Below, one piece after another: positions 8,196 through 17,422 of a DNA stretch of 64,000 bases. The translations under genes were made by a program, and so were the position numbers. Position 1 is the first letter of the stretch; each line of letters opens with the position of its first letter. The notes beneath the pieces are model-generated. The model was not told the origin of the DNA. It did not search any database and was given only the letters and a program-made list of their open reading frames with translations. Source of the DNA: Foetidibacter luteolus (lineage in GTDB: Bacteria > Bacteroidota > Bacteroidia > Chitinophagales > Chitinophagaceae); NCBI RefSeq assembly GCF_009650435.1, contig NZ_VVIP01000047.1, forward strand, positions 62,001 to 126,000. Direction: 5' to 3'.

Positions 8196-8951
8196 ATGAA
8201 AAAAATTGTTTTGATTACGGTATGTACCGCGGGTGTTTATGCAACAATGGCTCAAACCAAGGCCAAGCCAAAACCAAGAACAGCAGTGGCTGCCACAACG
8301 GTAAGCGCTTTTAAAAATACCACCGATTCGCTTAGTTATGCTATAGGCGCCAATGTGGCTACTTATTTTAAGGAGCAGGGTGTAAAACAGGTAAACTCGT
8401 TGCTGGTGCAAAAGGCGTTTGACGATGTGTTTAAAACCGGTAAAACAAAGTTGAGCGGAGAGCAGGTTCAACAGGTTTTGATGACTTGCATGCAGCAGAT
8501 TGCCAAAGACAAAACATCGGTTACTCGCAAAGCCGGAGAAGCTTTTTTGGACGAGAATAAAAAGAAAGCTGGTATCGTTGTTTTGCCCAGCGGTTTGCAA
8601 TACCAGGTAATAAAAGAAGGTACGGGCGCCAAACCTGCATTAACTGATAAAGTAAAAGTGCATTACCATGGTACGCTGATTGACGGTACCGTATTTGACA
8701 GTTCTGTTGACCGTGGCGAACCCATTGTGTTGTCTGTGAACGGTGTAATACCCGGCTGGACAGAAGCCCTGCAAATGATGACTGTAGGCAGTAAATGGAA
8801 ATTGTTCCTGCCATCGCACCTGGCCTATGGCGACAGGGATGCAGGCCCAACAATTAAAGGCGGCTCTACACTTGTTTTTGATGTAGAGTTGCTGGGCATA
8901 GAACCTAAGGAAGGCACAGGCGCAACAACGGAAGAGCCAAAATCAGAATAA
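8196..8951 (+). CDS. FKBP-type peptidyl-prolyl cis-trans isomerase, exported
   Basis: Catalyses proline isomerisation during folding of envelope proteins. A signal peptide (MKKIVLITVCTAGVYATMAQ) is followed by a lysine/proline linker and then an FKBP N-terminal dimerisation domain of the Mip/FkpA type (about residues 42-120, DSLSYAIGANVATYFKEQG). The catalytic FKBP domain covers about 125-236 (VKVHYHGTLIDGTVFDSS, IPGWTEALQMMTVGSKW, FDVELLGIE). The tail is acidic and low-complexity. The 251-residue length fits the family. A strong hairpin terminator at 8973-9020 ends the transcript. Confidence 0.93.
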   Translation: MKKIVLITVCTAGVYATMAQTKAKPKPRTAVAATTVSAFKNTTDSLSYAIGANVATYFKEQGVKQVNSLLVQKAFDDVFKTGKTKLSGEQVQQVLMTCMQQIAKDKTSVTRKAGEAFLDENKKKAGIVVLPSGLQYQVIKEGTGAKPALTDKVKVHYHGTLIDGTVFDSSVDRGEPIVLSVNGVIPGWTEALQMMTVGSKWKLFLPSHLAYGDRDAGPTIKGGSTLVFDVELLGIEPKEGTGATTEEPKSE

Positions 8952-8972
8952 GGGTAAATTGTTTAGAAAATT

Positions 8973-9020
8973 ATAATAAAGCAAAATGCTACCAAATCCG
9001 GTAGCATTTTGCTTTATTAT
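8973..9020. terminator. Bidirectional terminator: 21-bp perfect stem, 6-nt loop
   Basis: The arm 8973-8993 (ATAATAAAGCAAAATGCTACC read as two parts: ATAATAAAGC, AAAATGCTACC) pairs perfectly with 9000-9020 around loop AAATCC. The A/T-rich stem bases supply a U-run on either strand. It sits between the convergent FKBP and S74 genes, so it can serve both. Confidence 0.9.
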
Positions 9021-9034
9021 GATGCCGGTAAAAA

Positions 9035-10879
9035 TTACCTGGAGAGGATCATTTTTTTGGTGCCTGCAATTTTGCCGTCAATAACCAGCGAATAGCTATA
9101 TGCACCTGATGAGAGTGTGGCCGCATTGATGGTTGCTATACCGGGGCCAGCCATTTTGGAAATATTTATTTGCTGTAATGATTTACCCGACGCATCAAAA
9201 ATAACAATTTGAGCAGTCTTGAATTTTGCAGGCAAACTATATTGTATTGATGTAGTATTGTTAAACGGGTTGGGTATATTCTGCTTTAGGTAAGCATCGG
9301 CAGGGGAGGCGTCTGGCGCCTTGCCCGCAATCAATGCTTTTAGAGCGTCTATTTCCTGTTTCAATGCCTGGTTGCTTGCGGCCAGCTCCTGTCTTAATGC
9401 TGCATTTTCCTGTGATAATTCCTGTACGGCCTTCACCAGCGGAACTACAAAGCGGCTGTAATCAATGCCGTAATTATCGTTTTCGTTTTGTGGGGTATAA
9501 ACACCGTTAAAGGTATAGCCTTGTTCTTTGCAAAGTTTCTCTACTTCCTGTGCAATAAACCCGGCTTCCCTGGCTTTGCTTTTTTCTGAAAGCCTGCTTT
9601 GATAAGCTGCATCGGCGGCTATTTCTTTATTGTTTCGCTGTCCTTTTCTTACAAAATCATCGTACTTTATATAATTCATATTGTATGTAACCGGCTGCAG
9701 TTTATTAATAAATGCAAGCCCCGGAACATCATTGCTCTTCACATTATCCTTAAAGCGGCCATCGCTTACAATGGTAACGCCGCCAGTAGCGGCCAGTACA
9801 GTAGTGGATGTGCCGAGCTGTATTTTGTTGCTGGCATTAACTACAGCCCCATATCCAATAGCAGCGGAATAATTGACGCCTGCGGCGCCAGCCTGTGTTG
9901 CGTAACCGAGGTAGAGGTTGTACGAATTTGCGGAATAAAAAGAACCCGCATTAAAACCCACGGCGGTATTGCCGTTGCCTGTTGAATTGTTGTATAACGC
10001 ATTAGTGCCCACTGCGGTATTATAATCGCCCGTTGTGGTAAGGTACAGGCTCCTGTCGCCGTAAGCGGAATTATTGAAGCCTGTACTGTTTAGGTAAAGG
10101 GCATACCTGCCGGTAGCAGTGTTGGCATAGCCGGTGGTGTTGGCATAAAGAGCGCTGTAACCGCCGGCGGTATTGCCCTCGCCAGTAGTGTTGGAATACA
10201 GGGCTGATGCCCCGGAAGCGCTGTTTTCGTAACCGGTAGTAACGGAGTAGAGAGACAAATAGCCATATCCTGTATTGGCGCTGCCGGTAGTATTGGAATA
10301 TAATGAGCTATACCCACCGGCAGTGTTGGCGGCGCCTGTTGTGTTGGCCTGCAATGCCTGGAACCCAAACCCGCTGTTATTACCGCCTGTGGTATTTGAA
10401 TACAACGCTCTATACCCTACGGCAGTGCTGCCGCTGGCAGTGGTAACACTGTATAATGTTCTAAAGCCCAGGGCTGTATTGTTAGTGCCGGTGGTCAACG
10501 AGTTAAGCGATCTGAAGCCCAGGCCGGTATTATTACTGCCGGTAGTAACATTATCCAGCGCATAATGCCCGAGAGAGGTATTTGATTCACCGGTAGCAGC
10601 GGTATTACCGGCGTAAGGGCCTGCAAAAAAATTGCCGGTAGCTGGTGCGTGTACAGTTAGCGCACCATTAAGAAATAACCTGGAGTTAAGGTAAATTGAT
10701 CTCCATCCTATGGCGGAAGTACCAAGATCCCGCGTGTTGGTAATATTAGGAGTAAGGTGCTGATTAATCGTTGTTGGATTAGAAAGGTTGGATAACGATT
10801 GGTTGGCTTGCCCATAAGATAATAGGGAGCCAAAAGAAAAAAGAGTAACGAGCGTAACAGCGCATGTCCTGTTGATCAT
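9035..10879 (-). CDS. Repeat-stalk adhesin-like protein with S74 endosialidase-type chaperone domain and T9SS sorting domain
   Basis: 614 residues, probably a trimeric surface or secreted fibre. Order of parts: signal peptide (to about 24, before ANQSL); a head region; about twelve 17-residue repeats (form NTAxGYxALYSNTTGxx, about residues 99-305); the S74 chaperone-of-endosialidase domain opening with VSDGRFKDNVK near residue 380 and including AGFIAQEVEKL and YSRFVVPLVKAVQEL; a short coiled coil (ENAALRQELAASNQALKQEI); and a C-terminal type A T9SS sorting domain (NIPNPFNNTTSIQYSLP to GTKKMILSR). Family S74 domains promote trimerisation and may self-cleave at the Ser-Asp. It is a tandem paralogue of the next gene. 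Confidence 0.88.
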   Translation of the reverse strand: MINRTCAVTLVTLFSFGSLLSYGQANQSLSNLSNPTTINQHLTPNITNTRDLGTSAIGWRSIYLNSRLFLNGALTVHAPATGNFFAGPYAGNTAATGESNTSLGHYALDNVTTGSNNTGLGFRSLNSLTTGTNNTALGFRTLYSVTTASGSTAVGYRALYSNTTGGNNSGFGFQALQANTTGAANTAGGYSSLYSNTTGSANTGYGYLSLYSVTTGYENSASGASALYSNTTGEGNTAGGYSALYANTTGYANTATGRYALYLNSTGFNNSAYGDRSLYLTTTGDYNTAVGTNALYNNSTGNGNTAVGFNAGSFYSANSYNLYLGYATQAGAAGVNYSAAIGYGAVVNASNKIQLGTSTTVLAATGGVTIVSDGRFKDNVKSNDVPGLAFINKLQPVTYNMNYIKYDDFVRKGQRNNKEIAADAAYQSRLSEKSKAREAGFIAQEVEKLCKEQGYTFNGVYTPQNENDNYGIDYSRFVVPLVKAVQELSQENAALRQELAASNQALKQEIDALKALIAGKAPDASPADAYLKQNIPNPFNNTTSIQYSLPAKFKTAQIVIFDASGKSLQQINISKMAGPGIATINAATLSSGAYSYSLVIDGKIAGTKKMILSR

Positions 10880-11042
10880 AGTGTTAGTTTTTTGTTGAAT
10901 AGGTTTAATTGTTATTTACCGGGTAAATTTATTTTATGCGGCAACTTGCAGGCGGAATGAGTTTTTCAGCGGCTGCTATCCGTTTATTCAACGGCTTTTG
11001 CAGGATTGTTTTAGCCTGCTGTAGCAGCTTGCTGGGCATAAA

Positions 11043-11078
11043 TACGTCAGCCATGTTTTGCAAAACATGGCTGACGTA
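11043..11078. terminator. 36-nt perfect palindrome downstream of the larger S74 gene
   Basis: The arms TACGTCAGCCATGTTTTG and CAAAACATGGCTGACGTA are exact reverse complements with no spacer. It lies 30 bases past the minus-strand stop at 11108, and the following minus-strand bases are only mildly T-rich. It most likely acts as terminator or 3' stabiliser. Confidence 0.7.
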
Positions 11079-11107
11079 AAAAGTCTGTGAAAAGTTTGCA
11101 CGGGCAT

Positions 11108-13330
11108 TTATTTTGACAGCAGCATTTTTTTAGTGCCAACAAGTTTGCCATCAACAACCAGCGAATAACTGTAAGCGCCTGAGGAGAGTGTGGCGGCATC
11201 AAGGGTAATCCTGCCTTTGCCCTGTTGTGAGGACAAGTTCAATTGTTTAAGAGCCTTGCCAGATGCATCATATACCACCAATTGTGCGGAGGCAAAACGT
11301 TGAGGCAAAGAATAGTTAATAACAGTGCTGCCTTTAAACGGATTTGGGGTATTTTGTTCCAGCGATGCGTCGGAAACATTTAATACAGCAGATGGGTTTT
11401 TGCCAATCATTGCTTTCAGTTCGGCAATTTCCTGCCGCATGGCTTCATTTTGTTGTGAAAGTTCCTGTACAGCTTTTACCAATGGCACAACAAATTCAGC
11501 ATATCTCAAACCATAAACATCAGTTTCACTTTTAGGAGCATCCACACCGCTGAATTCATAGCCTATTTCTTTAGCAGCTTTCTCAACATCTTGTGCTACA
11601 AAACCGCTGTAAATAACTTTTTCTTTTTCGGCTATCGCTCTTCTTTCGCTTTCTGATATTTTTTCCGGTGTAGTAAGAGACCTTGTCCGGGTTTCCATTT
11701 TATTATTCAGACCCGCTATATCGAGGTTGTACGTAACAGCTTTGAGTCTATTGATAAAGTCAAGCCCTGCAACATTTTCTTTGACATTTTTCTTATAACG
11801 TCCATCAGAAATGTTGCTCCAGTTGGCATAACCACCTATGCTTGTTACTGTACTGTTACCAATTCTAACCTGGTTGCTGGCTGTAGCTGTTGCGTTGTAG
11901 CCCAAAGCGGTAGCATTTGTAAAACTGCCTGCGCTAACATCGGCACTATAGCCTACAGCGGTATTGTAGTTGCCTGTTGTATTTACTGATAATGAAAACC
12001 GGCCAAGAGCCGCGTTGTAATCGCCTGTTGTGTTGGATTCAAGTGAGTAGGACCCAATGCCTGTATTGCCAATACCTAAAGTGTTGGAATATAGTGCATA
12101 GTACCCATAAGCAGAAGAGGATGAGCCGGTTGAATTTGCCCGCAGAGAATAGTAGCCAGCAGAAGTGTTATAGTTTCCTGTTGTGGTGGAGTACAAAGCC
12201 TGTGAACCAACCGCGGTGTTGTAGCCGGCGGTGGTTGCAGTGTATAAGGCCTGTGAACCAGTGGCCGTATTGTTTGTACCGGTACTATTGCTTTGAAGCG
12301 CATAATAACCAGCGGCAGTATTGTCATTGCCGGTTGAATTTACTTCCAGCGCATAATGGCCGAAAGCAGAGTTGCGTGTGCCGGTTGTGTTTATGTACAA
12401 GGCAGCATAGCCAGCGGCAGTATTGTAAGAGCCGGTTGTATTATTGTATAAAGAAAAAGCGCCATAAGCTGTGTTGTAGTTGGTTGTATTGCTGTACAAG
12501 GCGCCGTAACCGGTAGCAGTATTGTAAGATCCGGTTGAATTTGTTCTAAGGGCATAAGTTCCAACCGCTGCATTGTAGCCGCCGGTAGTATTGGAATACA
12601 GGGCTTCATACCCTTCGCCACTATTATACTGGCCTGTAGTATTTAAGGTGAGGGTATTGTGACCTATAGCTACATTCCGGGCACCCGTAGTATTGGTATA
12701 TAGTGAGCGATATCCGTATGCCGTATTATTAGACCCTGTAGTAGTTGAATACAACGAAGAATAACCACCGGCGGTGTTATTGTTTGCCGTTGTGCTGGCT
12801 TGCAAAGTTTGATACCCTATGGCGGTGTTATTTGCCCCTGTGGTATTGGTGTAAAGAGACCTGTAGCCTACAGCCGTATTATAACCCGCAGTAGTGGTGC
12901 TGTACAAGGTTCTAAAGCCTAGTGCTGTATTGTTGGTGCCTGTAGTTAAAGAATTAAGTGACCTGAAGCCAAGTGACGTATTGTTGCTGCCAGTAGTAAC
13001 ATTGTCAAGCGCATAATTTCCCACACCTGTATTGGAAAGGCCGGTAAGAGCAGGATTGCCCGCATTGCGCCCTGCGAAAAAATTATCTGTTCCTGACAAG
13101 TGCACTGTTAAGCTGTTACCGAAATAAATACCGGTTCCGAAATAAAAATTGCGCCAGTTGTTGGCAGCGCTGCCAATATCCCGAAGGTTACTCGCATTAG
13201 GTATAAGGTGTTGATTAATAGAGGTTGGATTTGCCAGGTTAGATAATGACGTGTTAGCCTGGCCATTGGTTTTTTCAGCGCATACAACAGAGAGCGCCAA
13301 AAGAATAGTTGCGTAAGTTTTTCTGGTCAT
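11108..13330 (-). CDS. Larger S74 chaperone/T9SS repeat-stalk protein (paralogue of the preceding)
   Basis: About 740 residues with the same plan as its neighbour but a longer stalk. A signal peptide (MTRKTYATILLALSVVCAEK) follows the ATG at 13330; an ATG at 13384 would prepend 18 non-signal residues. The stalk has about 21 repeats of 17 residues, with one 16-residue unit where glycine is missing (SNTTNYNTAYG). Then come the S74 domain (NISDGRYKKNVKENV; GFVAQDVEKAAKEIG; YAEFVVPLVKAVQEL), a coiled coil, and a T9SS domain (NTPNPFKGSTVINYSLP to GTKKMLLSK). The C-terminal 80 residues are close to those of the neighbour, pointing to recent duplication or gene conversion. Repeat number probably varies between strains. 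Confidence 0.88.
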   Translation of the reverse strand: MTRKTYATILLALSVVCAEKTNGQANTSLSNLANPTSINQHLIPNASNLRDIGSAANNWRNFYFGTGIYFGNSLTVHLSGTDNFFAGRNAGNPALTGLSNTGVGNYALDNVTTGSNNTSLGFRSLNSLTTGTNNTALGFRTLYSTTTAGYNTAVGYRSLYTNTTGANNTAIGYQTLQASTTANNNTAGGYSSLYSTTTGSNNTAYGYRSLYTNTTGARNVAIGHNTLTLNTTGQYNSGEGYEALYSNTTGGYNAAVGTYALRTNSTGSYNTATGYGALYSNTTNYNTAYGAFSLYNNTTGSYNTAAGYAALYINTTGTRNSAFGHYALEVNSTGNDNTAAGYYALQSNSTGTNNTATGSQALYTATTAGYNTAVGSQALYSTTTGNYNTSAGYYSLRANSTGSSSSAYGYYALYSNTLGIGNTGIGSYSLESNTTGDYNAALGRFSLSVNTTGNYNTAVGYSADVSAGSFTNATALGYNATATASNQVRIGNSTVTSIGGYANWSNISDGRYKKNVKENVAGLDFINRLKAVTYNLDIAGLNNKMETRTRSLTTPEKISESERRAIAEKEKVIYSGFVAQDVEKAAKEIGYEFSGVDAPKSETDVYGLRYAEFVVPLVKAVQELSQQNEAMRQEIAELKAMIGKNPSAVLNVSDASLEQNTPNPFKGSTVINYSLPQRFASAQLVVYDASGKALKQLNLSSQQGKGRITLDAATLSSGAYSYSLVVDGKLVGTKKMLLSK

Positions 13331-13761
13331 AAACGAATGTTTAAATGTTAAATAATGTATAGGATAAAAAATTACCTGTATCACAAGTATTTGTGATAAA
13401 TAGAAGGGCTGAAATAAGTACTGAGGATTATATGGCTGCTTATTGACGAAGACTGGATTTTATAAGAAGAATAGCCAAAGCATAAATAGCCGGCTGTTTA
13501 AAAGCGTGAAAAAAAAGTATGGCAACATGTTAGCGTGGTATAAATCTACAGGTGCGGATGCATTAAATCAAAGCTTCAGTTAGCATGTGTTTGCCTTTAA
13601 TTATTTACCGGTATAAGTTGTAATAATTGATTTTTTAAAAGCTGTGCATCTGTAAGCATGAACAAACTGTTGTGAAGTATTAGCATGCCGGCACCGCTAA
13701 GAAACCGGTATGGATTCACTATTAATAGTTGCAGTATCCGGCCTATTGTGTTGTAGTTAAG

Positions 13762-13912
13762 AGTGCCTGCAAAAGAAGAAAGAGGTTACACTTTCGGGTG
13801 AGGGATTGAAGCGGATACCCCGGTGAGGCCATTTGCAGCAGGGCCTTGTGCCGGAGTATGAGCGGAAAGCCCGGCCCGAGGTACGAGGGACACCCCCTAA
13901 AAAATCTTATTC
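13762..13912 (-). repeat. Dispersed repeat family A, copy 3
   Basis: On the minus strand it reads GGGGGTGTCCCTCGTACCTC, then GGGCCGGGCTTTCCGCTC, CCGGCACAAGGCCC, CACCGGGGTATCCGCTTC and CCCTCACCC. It has the same CTCGTACC variant module as copy 5, in place of the AAGCTATCGC module of copies 1, 2 and 4. Confidence 0.85.
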
Positions 13913-14130
13913 CTAAAAATAACTGTACTTTCTTACTGAGCAAGGATTAAATGCTGCTATTGCTGTGCAGGGAACTAATACGTTGTTTTAAATTGATCTT
14001 AAGCGGAACTTGAGAAGCCATGAATCAAAAAATCTGGAACAAAACTTTTTAAAAAATAAAAGAAACTCACAGTTTTTTTTTAACAAACTATTTTGGTTTA
14101 GTAAAAATCACTATTTTTAAGCACTTCGAT

Positions 14131-14167
14131 AAGAAAAGGCTGCCATTGGTATGGTCGGCCTTTTCTT
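14131..14167 (+). promoter_or_regulatory. Leader hairpin upstream of the orphan susC
   Basis: AAGAAAAGGC (14131-14140) pairs with GCCTTTTCTT (14158-14167), with part of the interior also able to pair (TGCC/GGTCG). It is 49 bases before the susC ATG. It could be a terminator of an upstream transcript, an attenuator or simply a leader structure; the sequence alone does not decide. Confidence 0.45.
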
Positions 14168-14216
14168 GCGTATAGCCGGTTGTAAACTTTTATAAACGGT
14201 ACTTTAAAACACTTTT

Positions 14217-17200
14217 ATGAGAAAAAAACTACTGATGTGCCTCCCGGCACTTCTGGGCCTTTATTGCTTTGCCCTGGCCCAGGCAAATTCCAAAATCTCG
14301 GGAACGATAACAGATGACAAGGGCTTACCTGTTCCCGGGGCGAGCATTGTAATCAAAGGTTCAAAAAATGGTACGGTGTCAGGTTCGGATGGCGGTTTCT
14401 CGCTTTCTGCAAAACCGGATGCTGTGCTGGTAATTTCTGCCGTGGGATTTATTACGCAGGAAGTAGCGGCAAAGGAAACCGCCCTGGTAATAACGCTGGT
14501 TGCAGATACAAAAAGCCTTAGCGAGGTAGTGGTGACCGCGCTGGGGTTTACGCGGGAAAAGAAAGCGCTTGGCTACGCGGTGTCTACGGTAGCCTCAAAA
14601 GACCTGCAGCTAAGGCCTGAAGGAGACCTGGCAAGGGTACTGAATGGTAAAGTGCCGGGCATGGAAGTGCTTAATTCAAGCGGTATTTCCGGCTCGGGAA
14701 CGAACATTTCCATACGTGGCATCAGCACCATTACCGGCGGTGCGGCTACCCCGTTATTTATTGTAGATGGCGTGCCTTTTGACGGTGGAAACAACACTGA
14801 TAATAACTTTCAGTATGGTGGCGGTACATCTACCTCCAGCCGGTTTCTTGACCTTGACCCAAACAATATTGAAAGTGTTACTGTGCTAAAAGGTCTTAGT
14901 GCAACTACGTTATATGGGGAGGCCGCCAGGAACGGTGTTGTGCTGGTTACCACGAAAAACGGCTCATCAAAAAAGTCAGCACGTAAATCAGAAGTTACAG
15001 TAAGCCAGTCTTTATTTGCCAACAAGATTGCCAACCTTCCCAACTATCAAAATGAGTATGGTGGCGGGTTTGACCTTGTGCCCTCCGCAGCATTTAGCAA
15101 CTGGGGAGCTAAGTTTACAGATCCCCCGGCGCAATTAGCATATTCTCCATCCCAGATAGCTGCTTATCCCGAGCTGTTTGCAGGGAAAACACAGGACTAT
15201 AAAGCGTATGATAATGTAAGGCCCTTTTTCAGAACCGGGCTTGTAAGCACAACTTCTATCAATATATCTGGTTCTTCGGAAAAAGTGTCTTTTAACGGCA
15301 ACTATTCTTACCTGGGCGACCAGGGTTTTACACCCAATAACCGTGTGTACAAGAATAACTTCGGCCTTGGCGGTTCAGCCAGGCTTAGCAACAAACTTAC
15401 CTTAAATGCCGTATTGAATTTTGCCATTACAGATTTTCAAACACCGGCTGTAGGCGCCAACAGCGGCGGCGGCGGCCCTGATGTAACCTCCGTTTTTGGC
15501 TATTTGCTGTTTACGCCAAGAAGCATTAACCTGATGGGGCTGCCTTATGAGAACCCTATTACACACGAGTCTATCTATTACAGGGGAGGCAATGATATAG
15601 AAAACCCCCGCTGGACGGTTAACAACTCACGGAATACAGATAAAACTTATCGCTCCTATGGGTCCATTGGCCTTAAGTATGATATTTACCCCGGCTTTAC
15701 TGTAAACTACCGCTTTGGCGTGGATGTTTACAGCCAGCAAACAAGCCTGCAGGTTAATAAAGGGGGCAAAGCTGGCGGTGTGGGTTATGTAAACGGTGTT
15801 TTCAGGACCACCAACGTATTTAACTCCATACTTAACCATACCCTAAACTTTAATTACACAGGCGACCTTACCCCTGATTTTGACCTTACCGTTGATGCCG
15901 GTTTCGATTTACGTGAAGACCGTTATAACCAGGATGGTATGAAGAGTACCCAGCAGTTGGTGTACGGGCTTTTTAACCACAGCAACTTTATTAGCCATGA
16001 TATTTACAGCGAGGGTGGTGGATTGCTGAACTACAAAGGCGAAAAAATAAGGGCTGGCGCCTATGCGCAGGCCCAGTTAGGCTTCCGCGAGTTTCTTTAC
16101 ATGACATTAAGCGGCAGGAATGACTGGATTTCTACATTGGAGAAAGATAACAGGCGGTTATTCTATCCCGGCGTAAGCGCTTCATTTGTGCCCACTTCCG
16201 CTATTGAAGCATTGAAATCATCAAAGACGATTAATTATCTTAAAGTGCGCCTGGGGTACTCAACCTCTGCCCATTTTCCCGATCCTTACAATACAAGGCC
16301 ATCCCTGGCAATTACAACCAATTCATTTGTTGATGCAACAGGCAATGTGGTTAACACAGCCGCGATTCCCAACCGCCTGCCCAACCCCAATTTAAAGCCG
16401 GAACTTATTAAAGAAGTGGAGGCCGGTATAGAAGGCAAATTCTTTAACAGCAGGTTAAGCGTAGATTTAACGGGCTACTTTAGAACAGCCAATAACCAGA
16501 TACTCGAAAGGCAGTTAGACCCTTCGACGGGCTCTACATCAACCTTTGTTAATGCTGGTGCTGTTGACAATAAAGGTATAGAAGCCAATATTGGAGTGAC
16601 TGTTATCAGCAGTGCTGATTGGCAGTGGGACCTTAACGGCATCTTTACCCTTAACAGGAGCAAAGTACACGACCTGCCTTCCGACATCAAACAAATACAG
16701 ACAGGAGGCTACTCCAACCTGGGGACTTTTGCCATAGAAGGACAGCCTTTAGGTATTATTCAAGGCACTTTCATACAGGTGGACAGCAGCAAGGGTAACA
16801 AATACATCGTTGATAATAACGGCTATTACCTCAGCTCTGCCGATATAGGCATTATTGCAGACCCCAACCCAAGCTACAAGCTTACCGGTGTAAGCACCTT
16901 ATCGTGGAAAGGCTTCAGCTTCCGTATGCAGTGGGATTATACGCATGGGGGGCGCATGTGGTCTAATACAGTGCGTACATTACTGGCCCGCGGCCTTACC
17001 GCCGATGTTGGTACAGACCGAAAAACCCCGCTTATACTGCCCAACGCAGTTAAACAGGATGGAACACCAAATGATATCCAGCAAAGTGTGAACAATATCT
17101 ATTTCAATAATCTTGGTTTTGGCCCTTCTTCTTCCGCCATCTGGGATGCCACACTTGTACGTTTAAGAGAGTTGTCGCTTTCTTATTCGCTTCCCAAAAG

Positions 17201-17402
17201 ATTCCTGGATAAAACACCGTTTGGCTCGGTATCGCTCACTTTTTCCGGTACAAACCTGTTTTACTATGCGCCCAACTTTCCTAAAAACGCAAGGTTTGAT
17301 CCTGAGAGCAACAGCCTTGGTGTAAGCAATGCCAAGGGGCTGGATTTCTTTGCAGGCCCTTCTTCACGCCGTTTTGGGGGCAGTATAAGGGTAACTTTTT
17401 AA
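14217..17402 (+). CDS. SusC/RagA-family TonB-dependent outer membrane transporter
   Basis: 1061-residue outer-membrane barrel that imports a ligand captured by its SusD partner, powered by TonB. Signal peptide to about residue 21 (LLGLYCFALAQ); carboxypeptidase-regulatory-like domain about 26-100 (SGTITDDKGLPVPGASIVIKG); TonB-box-like SEVVVTALGF near 103; plug domain about 110-235 (VLNGKVPGMEVLNSSGISGS, ISIRGIST, LFIVDGVPFDGG, VLKGLSATTLYGEAARNGVV); then the barrel, ending in RRFGGSIRVTF with the usual terminal phenylalanine. It is first in a three-gene operon with susD (20-base gap) and a lipoprotein gene. No glycosidase is adjacent, so the substrate is unknown and could be a peptide. Confidence 0.95.
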   Translation: MRKKLLMCLPALLGLYCFALAQANSKISGTITDDKGLPVPGASIVIKGSKNGTVSGSDGGFSLSAKPDAVLVISAVGFITQEVAAKETALVITLVADTKSLSEVVVTALGFTREKKALGYAVSTVASKDLQLRPEGDLARVLNGKVPGMEVLNSSGISGSGTNISIRGISTITGGAATPLFIVDGVPFDGGNNTDNNFQYGGGTSTSSRFLDLDPNNIESVTVLKGLSATTLYGEAARNGVVLVTTKNGSSKKSARKSEVTVSQSLFANKIANLPNYQNEYGGGFDLVPSAAFSNWGAKFTDPPAQLAYSPSQIAAYPELFAGKTQDYKAYDNVRPFFRTGLVSTTSINISGSSEKVSFNGNYSYLGDQGFTPNNRVYKNNFGLGGSARLSNKLTLNAVLNFAITDFQTPAVGANSGGGGPDVTSVFGYLLFTPRSINLMGLPYENPITHESIYYRGGNDIENPRWTVNNSRNTDKTYRSYGSIGLKYDIYPGFTVNYRFGVDVYSQQTSLQVNKGGKAGGVGYVNGVFRTTNVFNSILNHTLNFNYTGDLTPDFDLTVDAGFDLREDRYNQDGMKSTQQLVYGLFNHSNFISHDIYSEGGGLLNYKGEKIRAGAYAQAQLGFREFLYMTLSGRNDWISTLEKDNRRLFYPGVSASFVPTSAIEALKSSKTINYLKVRLGYSTSAHFPDPYNTRPSLAITTNSFVDATGNVVNTAAIPNRLPNPNLKPELIKEVEAGIEGKFFNSRLSVDLTGYFRTANNQILERQLDPSTGSTSTFVNAGAVDNKGIEANIGVTVISSADWQWDLNGIFTLNRSKVHDLPSDIKQIQTGGYSNLGTFAIEGQPLGIIQGTFIQVDSSKGNKYIVDNNGYYLSSADIGIIADPNPSYKLTGVSTLSWKGFSFRMQWDYTHGGRMWSNTVRTLLARGLTADVGTDRKTPLILPNAVKQDGTPNDIQQSVNNIYFNNLGFGPSSSAIWDATLVRLRELSLSYSLPKRFLDKTPFGSVSLTFSGTNLFYYAPNFPKNARFDPESNSLGVSNAKGLDFFAGPSSRRFGGSIRVTF

Positions 17403-17422
17403 CCGCATAAAATTATTTTACG

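Larger units (their letters stand above)
13331..14216. other. 886-bp intergenic region upstream of the orphan susC
   Basis: Between divergent genes. It contains AT-rich DNA with no convincing gene, a minus-oriented family A repeat (13762-13912) and a hairpin (14131-14167) close to the susC start. No transcription factor, sigma factor or anti-sigma gene is present here. Confidence 0.65.

Noticed and set aside
9599..10565. Plus-strand frames opposite the S74 stalk repeats
   Set aside because: Regular 51-bp repeats create long open frames in several phases; protein evidence supports the minus strand only.
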